A stretch of DNA of 5,555 bases from JANYGA01 sp043743145. GTDB lineage: Bacteria > Vulcanimicrobiota > Vulcanimicrobiia > Vulcanimicrobiales > Vulcanimicrobiaceae. The notes under the pieces were generated by a model. It did no database searches. It was not told where the DNA came from and was given only the letters and a program-made list of their open reading frames with translations. The DNA lies in NCBI GenBank assembly GCA_043743145.1, contig JAYTXC010000351.1, forward strand, positions 1-5,555, written 5' to 3'. The translations under genes and the position numbers were made by a program. The first letter of the stretch is position 1, and every line of letters starts with the position of its first letter. Below, piece by piece: positions 1-5,019 of the stretch.

Positions 1-170
1 GTCGTGTAGGCAAGCGGCTTCTCGCCACGCTTATAGTGCAAGCCTCCGATGACGTCGTTCACCGATACCCAATCCGCAAGGGACCAGACGATCTCCATAA
101 GCCGTGCTTCGAGCGGGCCGAGACCGGTCGCCGCACCGGCTTTGTCCACGCGAAAAATGCGTCCTTGCAT
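1..170 (-). CDS. BlaI/MecI/CopY-family transcriptional repressor, N-terminal part (cut by window edge)
   Basis: Reading the minus strand from ATG at 170 gives 56 codons open to the window edge. The segment LGPLEARLMEIVWSL (about residues 17-31), then WVSVNDV and KPLAYTT, is the first half of the winged-helix DNA-binding domain of the BlaI/MecI (penicillinase repressor) family. Family members are dimeric repressors of about 120-130 residues that bind short dyads. Many are inactivated by a partner M56 membrane protease (BlaR1/MecR1 type), and others act alone. The C-terminal dimerisation half and any partner gene lie beyond position 1. The start is supported by family alignment and by a promoter ending just ahead of the ATG; there is no Shine-Dalgarno sequence. 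The family call is firm, the regulated target is not known. A general BlaI-like regulator is as likely as a beta-lactam resistance one. Confidence 0.85.
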   Translation of the reverse strand, partial: MQGRIFRVDKAGAATGLGPLEARLMEIVWSLADWVSVNDVIGGLHYKRGEKPLAYT

Positions 171-171
171 A

Positions 172-188
172 TGCTAACAACGATAGCA
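172..188. promoter_or_regulatory. Operator-like dyad 1, TGCTA-N7-TAGCA
   Basis: A perfect 5-bp inverted repeat with a 7-base spacer, covering the -10 element and the predicted transcription start of the blaI-like gene and ending one base before its ATG. A protein bound here would block RNA polymerase. The same arms and spacing recur at 215-231. BlaI-family operators are known to be TAC/GTA-rich dyads, so autoregulation is the natural inference, although the odd 17-bp length is not the textbook BlaI site. Confidence 0.55.
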
Positions 189-208
189 GAAGGCGCGATG
201 GGAGTCAA
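180..208 (-). promoter_or_regulatory. Sigma70-type promoter of the blaI-like gene, nearly leaderless
   Basis: On the minus strand TTGACT (208-203) is followed after exactly 17 bases by TATCGT (185-180), matching the -35 consensus at 5 of 6 and the -10 at 4 of 6 positions. A start site about 7 bases after the -10 falls at 174-172, only 2-4 bases before the ATG at 170. The transcript would thus be almost leaderless, which agrees with the lack of a ribosome binding site. Predicted by eye only. Confidence 0.6.
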
Positions 209-214
209 CGCGCT

Positions 215-231
215 TGCTACGATGCATAGCA
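215..231. promoter_or_regulatory. Operator-like dyad 2, TGCTA-N7-TAGCA
   Basis: Second copy of the dyad with identical arms and identical 7-base spacing, 43 bp (about four helical turns) from dyad 1. It lies 6 bp upstream of the -35 of the blaI-like promoter. The two sites would therefore lie on roughly the same DNA face. It could also control the divergent membrane protein gene starting at 371. Confidence 0.5.
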
Positions 232-344
232 CGAGAGGTCACGACGCCGTTCTCGCGGGCGCCGCCGTCCATTCGGACCCATCCTTAAAGCGGATCGCTA
301 TGTGCTACGGTAGATCCCAACGAACGCGTTTGCGAGATTCGAGA

Positions 345-358
345 TCTCGTTCGCGAGA
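345..358 (+). promoter_or_regulatory. Small hairpin with TTCG loop overlapping the ribosome binding site of the membrane protein gene
   Basis: TCTCG (345-349), loop TTCG (350-353) and CGAGA (354-358) form a 5-bp stem. The right arm contains part of the purine stretch GAGAAAG (355-361) that serves as the only plausible Shine-Dalgarno for the GTG at 371. A nearby perfect palindrome CGAGATCTCG (340-349) offers an alternative fold. The hairpin is weak and may be chance in GC-rich DNA. Confidence 0.25.
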
Positions 359-370
359 AAGTGCTCGAAT

Positions 371-823
371 GTGAGCGAGGACTTGGCGTGGAGACGACCC
401 GCACGTAATCCCTTGACCTTACGACTCCTAGCGCCCGTTGCGGCGTCGATCAACCTCGTTTGGGAGTTGGCGCAAATGTTCGTCTATCGTTCGTCCGGTC
501 TTTCCGTGATCGGCCATATCGTCTGGTGCGTCGTCGCGTCGGTCGGCGATACCGCGATGACGTACGGCATCGTTGGGGTCGCCTACGTGGTGTTGAAAAA
601 AGCGAGAAGCACGCCTCATGGCGCGCGCCTTTACGCGATGACGACGATCGTGGGTTTGCCAGTCTCGGCGCTCGTGGAATACGTCGCTTTGCATGCTGGC
701 TATTGGGGGTACGCTCCGAGCATGCCCACGCTTTTCGGGTTAGGACTCCTCCCGCTCTTGCAACTTGGCGTGCTGACGCCAGCCGCGCTTGCTTTCAGCG
801 AGCGGTTCTCCGTTCGAACATGA
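371..823 (+). CDS. Small integral membrane protein of unknown function, about four helices
   Basis: The 150-residue product has hydrophobic segments at about 17-38, 46-76 (long, perhaps two short spans), 86-109 and 120-142, with no signal peptide cleavage site or extramembrane domain. Conserved-looking polar and aromatic positions sit inside or next to the helices: N28, W31-E32 and Q35 in helix 1, W52 and G59-D60 in helix 2, E103-Y104, W112 and Y114, then M118-P119, P128 and Q131. This NLxWExxQ...GD...E...WxY...MP...PxxQ pattern recalls a family of uncharacterised bacterial membrane proteins; I know no assigned function. The start is GTG (ATG at 369 is out of frame); an in-frame stop at 311-313 closes the reading frame upstream, and GAGAAAG lies about 10 bases before the start. 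The gene is divergent from the blaI-like repressor and convergent with the operon ending at 879. Control by the repressor is an inference from position. Confidence 0.75.
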   Translation: MSEDLAWRRPARNPLTLRLLAPVAASINLVWELAQMFVYRSSGLSVIGHIVWCVVASVGDTAMTYGIVGVAYVVLKKARSTPHGARLYAMTTIVGLPVSALVEYVALHAGYWGYAPSMPTLFGLGLLPLLQLGVLTPAALAFSERFSVRT

Positions 824-878
824 GCTCGCTCGAGGCACTCATTGCGGCCGTTACGCTCGAGGGCAAATGCAACTTCGC
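824..878. other. Short convergent intergenic spacer
   Basis: 55 bp separate the two convergent stop codons. CTCGAG occurs twice (829-834 and 856-861) and could pair as a 6-bp stem with a 21-base loop. There is no T-run on either side, so it does not qualify as an intrinsic terminator. If both transcription units end here they would need Rho or read into each other. Confidence 0.3.
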
Positions 879-1307
879 TCAGCGTTCGCTTCCGAAGCCG
901 CTTCCCGCATCGCGCGGTGCGAGCCGAATGAGGCGGGACGTTTCGACCGCCGCCTGCCGGTGTTTGACCGCCTCGCGATAGATCGGATCGCGTATCATCT
1001 CGACAAAAGCCGCAACCGACGGATACGCGGCGATGAATGCAACGTCCCATCGTTCGTCGGTCGGCCCGATCAACGTTGTCTCGAATTTGCCGATCCACGG
1101 CTGTCGACCGCCGACGCGGGCGAAGACGGACGCGCTCGCCGCGGCGTACGCGCGGTACGCTTCAGCTCCGGTCGCGTCGCGGCCATCGGCATAGCGCGCA
1201 CGCTCGCGCAAGCGCACGAGATTGAGCATTTCGATCTCGCCGTCGCGCTCGAGTGCGCGAAAGGCGGCGAATTGCTCGGCCGTCGGATCGATATATGCGT
1301 CGATTAT
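879..1307 (-). CDS. DUF1330-domain protein with a damaged or non-canonical start codon
   Basis: From the first ATG (1229) the product is 116 residues, but the frame stays open upstream and encodes a 26-residue extension beginning IDAYIDPTAEQFAAF, which matches the usual N-terminus of this family. Numbered from 1307 (142 residues), MLNLVR is at 27-32, TGAEAYRAY at 46-54, FETTLIGP at 75-82, W87, YP at 95-96 and the DP...HR segment at 107-117, all typical of DUF1330 dimeric alpha/beta-barrel (ferredoxin-like) proteins. No ATG, GTG or TTG lies between the in-frame stop at 1356-1358 and 1229. The codons where the family starts are ATA (1307) and ATC (1304), preceded by GAAAGG six bases upstream of ATA. 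I therefore give 1307 as the biological start and 1229 as the start a program would choose. Last gene of the operon; the stop of the methyltransferase gene overlaps the ATA codon. The biochemical role of the family is unknown. Confidence 0.7.
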   Translation of the reverse strand: MIDAYIDPTAEQFAAFRALERDGEIEMLNLVRLRERARYADGRDATGAEAYRAYAAASASVFARVGGRQPWIGKFETTLIGPTDERWDVAFIAAYPSVAAFVEMIRDPIYREAVKHRQAAVETSRLIRLAPRDAGSGFGSER

Positions 1308-2098
1308 TTCACGCCTTTCGCAGCCCAGGCTCGCGTGACGAGCGAGATCGAACCGTCACTCGAGATCGGGAGCGCATCGTGTAGGCGAGCGCGGAGTTGG
1401 GCGCGCCGGGAATCATCGAGTGACTGGACGTGACGCTGCGCGGGCGAATCGCCACGTTGGAACGGCATCCAAAAATCATCGAAGTTCGAGAAACGCGCGC
1501 ATGCGTCGATCGCCCGTACGGAGACGTCGGAGAATCCCGCCGCCGTCCATGCCGCACGCAATCCCTCAGGTGCGCAGATCGCGTAGGGATCGTCGCCGTC
1601 GTCGCTCTCTTCATCTTCGATGCCGGCTTCGAGGTCGGCTGCGGCATTCCAAAAGTACCGAAGTAACTGCATCTCGCCATCGAAATCCCAGACATAGCCC
1701 GCGACCATTCCCCCGGGTTTCGTGACGCGTCGGAATTCGAGGAGCGCCGCGACCGTCTCGCGGATCGATGGGAAGCCGAGTCCGATGACGATGACGTTAT
1801 AGCGGTCGTCCGCTCCCGCGATGTGCATTCCGTCGCCGACGACGAAGGTCGCACGCGCATCGACGATCGTGGCGCGTGCATAAGCGACGCGCGATTCATC
1901 GGGATCCGAGCCGTCGATGCGCGCGGGCCCGCAGGTCGCGAGGATCTCGCTCGTGAGCGCGCCCGTGCCGCAGGCAACATCATGCCACGTCCCCTGCGTC
2001 GGTACCGCGAGCCATGCGAGGAAGTCGCGCGCGACGACGCGACTCCAGCGCCCGATATAGCCGTCGTAGGCCGCTGCGTGTTCCGCCATCGCATCCAT
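1304..2098 (-). CDS. Class I SAM-dependent methyltransferase
   Basis: The 264-residue product is a soluble Rossmann-fold methyltransferase. Motif I is DVACGTG (40-46), which binds S-adenosylmethionine; it has A42 where most relatives have G. D65 in GSDPDES is the likely ribose-binding acid. VGDG (87-90) and the RVTKPGG turn (124-130) follow, the latter marking motif III of the UbiE/Methyltransf_11-like group. The C-terminal half (VWDFDGEMQLLRYFW at 136-150, FDDFWMPF at 206-213, and DGSISLVTRAWA near the end) belongs to a common but uncharacterised subfamily of small-molecule methyltransferases, and the length is normal. An acidic stretch at 160-170 is a probable surface loop. The start is ATG 2098, four bases after the carboxylase stop; ATG 2089 (M4) is possible. 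The substrate cannot be told from sequence. Its place behind fatty-acid genes makes a lipid or quinone substrate possible, but unproven. Confidence 0.85.
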   Translation of the reverse strand: MDAMAEHAAAYDGYIGRWSRVVARDFLAWLAVPTQGTWHDVACGTGALTSEILATCGPARIDGSDPDESRVAYARATIVDARATFVVGDGMHIAGADDRYNVIVIGLGFPSIRETVAALLEFRRVTKPGGMVAGYVWDFDGEMQLLRYFWNAAADLEAGIEDEESDDGDDPYAICAPEGLRAAWTAAGFSDVSVRAIDACARFSNFDDFWMPFQRGDSPAQRHVQSLDDSRRAQLRARLHDALPISSDGSISLVTRAWAAKGVK

Positions 2099-2102
2099 GA
2101 CG

Positions 2103-3884
2103 TTACGGCGCGACCAGTGACACGAGTGTTGCGTTCGCTTCGACCGTCGTGCCCTTTTCGGCGCCGACCGCTGCGACCGTTCCCGCGCGGTGCGCGCGGA
2201 TCTCGTTCATCATCTTCATCGCCTCGATGACCGCAACGACCTGACCTTCGATCACCGCGTCGCCCGCTTTGACGGAAACGTCGACGACGACACCGTGCAT
2301 CGGGGATGCAATCGCATTGCCATCGGCAACGCGCGGACCCTTGGTACGCGACGAGACCTTCGGTGCGACGCCGCGCGCGACGCCGTTGGCCATCGCTCGA
2401 CGGCCAGCGTTCCCGCGAGGACGATCGAGAACGCGCACGATGAAAAGCTGGTCGTTCACTTCCACACGCACGATTTCGGGTTCGTCGACGATCGCCGCGG
2501 CACTCGCACTCGCACTCGTTGCCGACGCGGTGTCCGTCGCACTCGGGACCCATGTTGCAGCGAACGTTTCGAGCGATGCCGTACCATACGTGCCGTCGAC
2601 AACGCGCGCGCTGTCGTTGAGTGCGCGCAAAAATGGCAACGTTGTCGGCACGCCGGCGATCGTGTAATCGTCGATCGCACGACGCATCCGCGCGCGCGCG
2701 AGGTCGCGCGTCGGTGCCCACACGATGAGCTTGGCGATCATCGAGTCGTAATCGGGGGAGATCGTGCCGCCCGCCGTCACGGCCGCATCGACGCGAATAC
2801 CGAGCCCTGCCGGTTCGCGGTAGGTTGTAATCGTGCCCGGCGCCGGACGAAATGCCTGCGCGGGATCTTCGGCATTCACGCGCACTTCGATCGCGTGGCC
2901 GCGAAAAGACACGTCGCTCTGCGTGTAGCCGAGCGGCTCGCCCGCGGCGACGCGGAGTTGCTCGGCGATGAGATCGATGCCGCTCGTCATCTCGCTAATC
3001 GTGTGCTCGACTTGGATGCGCGTGTTCATCTCGAGGAAGAAGAACTCGTCGCCCACGACGAGCGTCTCGATCGTCCCCACGCTGTCGTACCCGATCGCGC
3101 GCGCCGCGAGCAAACCGGCTTCGCGCAAAGCTTCGCGCACGCGGTCGCTCACGAGCGCGGGCGTCTCTTCATAGAGTTTTTGGTGGCGGCGTTGGAGCGA
3201 ACAATCCCGCTCACCGATGTGCACGACGTTGCCGAATTTGTCGGCGAGAATTTGCAACTCGACGTGTTTGGGATTATCGAGGTAGCGTTCTGCGTACACG
3301 ATCGGATTCTTAAAGTACGCTTCGGCTTCGCGTCGCGCCGTCGCGAACGCGCCCGCAATTTCATCGCGCGTGTGAGCGACTTTGAGGCCTTTGCCGCCAC
3401 CGCCGCCCGACGCTTTGATCGCGAGCGGTAAGCCGTAGGCCTCCGCCGCCGCAAGTGCGTCTTCGACCGATGCGAGCGGTGTCGTCGCACCCGGAACGAC
3501 GGGCACGCCCGCGGCGATCATCGCCTGTCGCGAGCGAATCTTATCCCCCATCGCGTCGATAGCATCGGGATGCGGCCCGACCCACGTGAGGCCGGCCGCA
3601 ATGACGGCGCGTGCGAATCCGGCGTTTTCGGCGAGAAAACCGTACCCGGGATGAACGGCGTCGGCGCCGGAACGCGCGGCGACGTCGAGGATTTTTTCGA
3701 TATGTAAATAGCTTAGCGATGGCGAGGCCGGGCCAAGCAAGAACGCTTCGTCCGCATAGGCAACGTGGAGCGCGCCGCGGTCGGGCTCGGAATAGACGGC
3801 GACCGTCGCGAGCCCGCGCTCACGTGCGGTGCGCATGATGCGGAGCGCGATCTCGCCGCGATTGGCGATCAGCAGTTTGTTCAC
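2103..3884 (-). CDS. Acyl-CoA carboxylase alpha subunit: biotin carboxylase fused to biotin carboxyl carrier domain
   Basis: This 593-residue protein uses ATP and bicarbonate to carboxylate its own biotin, supplying CO2 to a carboxyltransferase that makes malonyl-CoA or (propionyl-type) methylmalonyl-CoA. Domains in order are biotin carboxylase N-terminal (1-110, starting LLIANRGEIALRI), ATP-grasp (about 115-320) with glycine loop GGGGGKG (160-166), biotin carboxylase C-terminal (about 330-442), an Ala/Ser/Thr-rich linker (about 446-465), a short strand-rich segment (470-487), and a biotinyl domain (about 522-593) with EAMKMM, biotinylated lysine K557. Residues equivalent to the E. coli AccC active site are all present: K115, K157, E199, H207, K236, E273, E285, N287, R289, Q291, E293 and R335. 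The layout is that of actinobacterial AccA/PccA-type alpha subunits rather than separate AccC and AccB. The start is GTG 3884, overlapping the upstream small ORF's stop (GTGA). No carboxyltransferase gene is in the window, so acetyl- versus propionyl-CoA specificity is open. Confidence 0.95.
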   Translation of the reverse strand: MNKLLIANRGEIALRIMRTARERGLATVAVYSEPDRGALHVAYADEAFLLGPASPSLSYLHIEKILDVAARSGADAVHPGYGFLAENAGFARAVIAAGLTWVGPHPDAIDAMGDKIRSRQAMIAAGVPVVPGATTPLASVEDALAAAEAYGLPLAIKASGGGGGKGLKVAHTRDEIAGAFATARREAEAYFKNPIVYAERYLDNPKHVELQILADKFGNVVHIGERDCSLQRRHQKLYEETPALVSDRVREALREAGLLAARAIGYDSVGTIETLVVGDEFFFLEMNTRIQVEHTISEMTSGIDLIAEQLRVAAGEPLGYTQSDVSFRGHAIEVRVNAEDPAQAFRPAPGTITTYREPAGLGIRVDAAVTAGGTISPDYDSMIAKLIVWAPTRDLARARMRRAIDDYTIAGVPTTLPFLRALNDSARVVDGTYGTASLETFAATWVPSATDTASATSASASAAAIVDEPEIVRVEVNDQLFIVRVLDRPRGNAGRRAMANGVARGVAPKVSSRTKGPRVADGNAIASPMHGVVVDVSVKAGDAVIEGQVVAVIEAMKMMNEIRAHRAGTVAAVGAEKGTTVEANATLVSLVAP

Positions 3885-4078
3885 GGACGTCTTTCGGCGG
3901 AAATGCGGGAATCGTAGGCGTCGTAGATGCGGCCCGCAGCCTGCCAGCGCGAGATCTCGGGCGGTGCGATGCCAGGGTCGGCGTCAGCTTCGCGTGCGCC
4001 AAGGGCGACGGTGACGGCAGCAACGATTGCGGGCAACGTTGCGGCGTCGCCACGCGGCGAACGGAGTACGAGCCTCAT
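3881..4078 (-). CDS. Small coupled protein, candidate acyl-CoA carboxylase accessory (epsilon- or OadG-like) subunit
   Basis: A 65-residue ORF fills exactly the space between fabI and the carboxylase gene. Its ATG overlaps the fabI stop (ATGA, 4078-4075) and its TGA overlaps the carboxylase GTG (GTGA, 3884-3881). GAGGT at 4095-4091 lies 12 bases before the start. This double coupling strongly favours a real gene. The product begins MRLVLRSPRGDAA, then has an Ala/Val-rich amphipathic stretch (about 14-28), an acidic/Pro linker, and SRWQAAGRIYDAY (43-55) with W45, G49 and R50. A leading RGD/RGE segment, an Ala-rich helix and a terminal Trp are the hallmarks I recall for the ACC epsilon family, while WxxAGR recalls short OadG-like proteins next to biotin carboxylases. 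There is no membrane anchor. Assignment to either family is inference from layout and weak motifs. It would presumably help assemble the carboxylase holoenzyme. Confidence 0.6.
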   Translation of the reverse strand: MRLVLRSPRGDAATLPAIVAAVTVALGAREADADPGIAPPEISRWQAAGRIYDAYDSRISAERRP

Positions 4079-4863
4079 CCGGCCGGAACGACCTCCGGAT
4101 ACATGCCCATCGCGTGATATCCCGCGTCGACGAAATGCACGTCGGCCGTAATCGTCGACGAGAGATCCGAAGCGAGATAGACGGCGGTCTTGCCGACGTC
4201 TTCCGGCGTCACGTTGCGGCGCAGCGGTGCGGCGGCCGAAACTTTATCGAGCATTTTCTTGAAGTCGCGGACCTGGCGCGAACTCGCCGTGCTGATCGGT
4301 CCGGCGGAGATCGCGTTGACGCGAATTCCGCGATCGCCCAAATCGTAGGCGAGGTATCGCACGATCGACTCGAGCGCGGCTTTGACGATTCCGGCGACAT
4401 TGTAATTCGGGACGATCGTCGTCGAGCCAAAATACGTGATCGCCATGATGCTCGCACCATCGCTGAGCAAATCTGCGACCGCGTTCGTGAGCGCGATCAG
4501 CGAAAAAGCCGAGATGTCGGCTGCGAGCGCGAAACCCGCGCGCGACGTCGTGTAGACCTTGCCTTGCAAATCTTCTTTATTGACGAAGGCGATCGAGTGC
4601 ACGAGCGTATCGAGCTTGCCATGCGTCGCGCGGACGTATGCGGCAAGCGCCGCGAGCGAGGCGTCGTCCGTTACGTCGCACGGATGCGCGCTCCCGCCGA
4701 GCTCGGCTGCGAGCTTCTCGACTTCGCTCCGCACGCGTTCGCCTTGATAGGTGAGGACGATCGTCGCGCCGTGCCCGTGCATCTCGCGCGCGATCCCGGT
4801 CGCGATGCTCCAACGATTCGCGACGCCCGTGATAAGGGCGATTTTTCCATCTAAGAGTCCCAC
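4075..4863 (-). CDS. fabI: Enoyl-[acyl-carrier-protein] reductase (NADH), type I
   Basis: The 262-residue product is a short-chain dehydrogenase/reductase that reduces trans-2-enoyl-ACP in the last step of each fatty-acid elongation cycle; it is a cytosolic tetramer in the family. The N-terminus MGLLDGKIALITGVAN carries the FabI dinucleotide-binding loop (G13-V14-A15-N16). The catalytic pattern is Y144 (ITYFG), Y154 (VPNYN) and K161, equivalent to E. coli Y146, Y156 and K163. HSIAF (89-93) and the ending VDAGYHAMGM (245-254) are diagnostic. The position equivalent to E. coli G93 is alanine (A92), common in other FabI proteins. Less usual are NRWSIATGIA (16-25) and SAGPISTASSRQ (186-197), where most FabI have SIAWGIA and SAGPIRT. 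The start is GTG 4863 by family alignment; the ribosome binding site is weak (ACACCGGG). First gene of the minus-strand operon and divergent from mqo. Confidence 0.95.
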   Translation of the reverse strand: MGLLDGKIALITGVANRWSIATGIAREMHGHGATIVLTYQGERVRSEVEKLAAELGGSAHPCDVTDDASLAALAAYVRATHGKLDTLVHSIAFVNKEDLQGKVYTTSRAGFALAADISAFSLIALTNAVADLLSDGASIMAITYFGSTTIVPNYNVAGIVKAALESIVRYLAYDLGDRGIRVNAISAGPISTASSRQVRDFKKMLDKVSAAAPLRRNVTPEDVGKTAVYLASDLSSTITADVHFVDAGYHAMGMYPEVVPAG

Positions 4864-5019
4864 CCCGGTGTAAAACGACTCGGGTCGCAGGTTGCCCTCT
4901 CAAATGGCTCCGTAGGGAAGTACGATTCGTCGGTTTCCAACGTCTAACGCCCGAGCGGTCGCGCCCATTCGGGAGCCTCGTCGACATTTTCAGTAGGGAA
5001 GTGAAGGAAAGTCTTTATA
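4864..5019. promoter_or_regulatory. Divergent fabI-mqo intergenic region
   Basis: This 156-bp spacer must hold the promoters of both fabI (leftward) and mqo (rightward). I find no convincing pair of -35 and -10 elements with proper spacing for either gene. A 10-bp direct repeat GTAGGGAAGT occurs at 4912-4921 and 4993-5002, 81 bp apart, and could be a regulator site or chance. No small ORF or RNA gene is evident. Confidence 0.4.
5004..5008 (+). promoter_or_regulatory. Ribosome binding site of mqo
   Basis: AAGGA lies 11 bases before the ATG at 5020 and 20 bases before the alternative in-frame GTG at 5029. It therefore favours ATG 5020 as the start. Confidence 0.55.

Noticed and set aside
36..374. 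112-residue plus-strand open frame ending at the membrane protein start
   Set aside because: It runs antisense through the clear BlaI coding region and the promoter/operator spacer, and its product has no domain-like pattern and a Arg/Ser-rich tail.
829..861. CTCGAG pair as an intrinsic terminator between the convergent units
   Set aside because: Only a 6-bp stem with a 21-base loop and no T-run on either side.
1304..1313. GTG at 1312 as the start of the DUF1330 gene
   Set aside because: It is in the methyltransferase frame and meets that gene's TAA two codons later.
1309..2721. 470-residue minus-strand open frame
   Set aside because: Lies in another frame over the end of the carboxylase and the whole methyltransferase, both of which match known families; its product is Arg/Ser-rich noise.
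2190..3431. 413-residue plus-strand open frame
   Set aside because: Antisense to the intact biotin carboxylase; Arg/His/Asp-rich translation typical of a shadow frame in GC-rich DNA.
4027..4854. 275-residue plus-strand open frame opposite fabI
   Set aside because: Exact antisense shadow of fabI with an Arg-rich composition.
4864..4960. Leftward fabI promoter, for example TTGAGA or TTGGAA as a -35 element
   Set aside because: No acceptable -10 at 16-18 bp from either hexamer.
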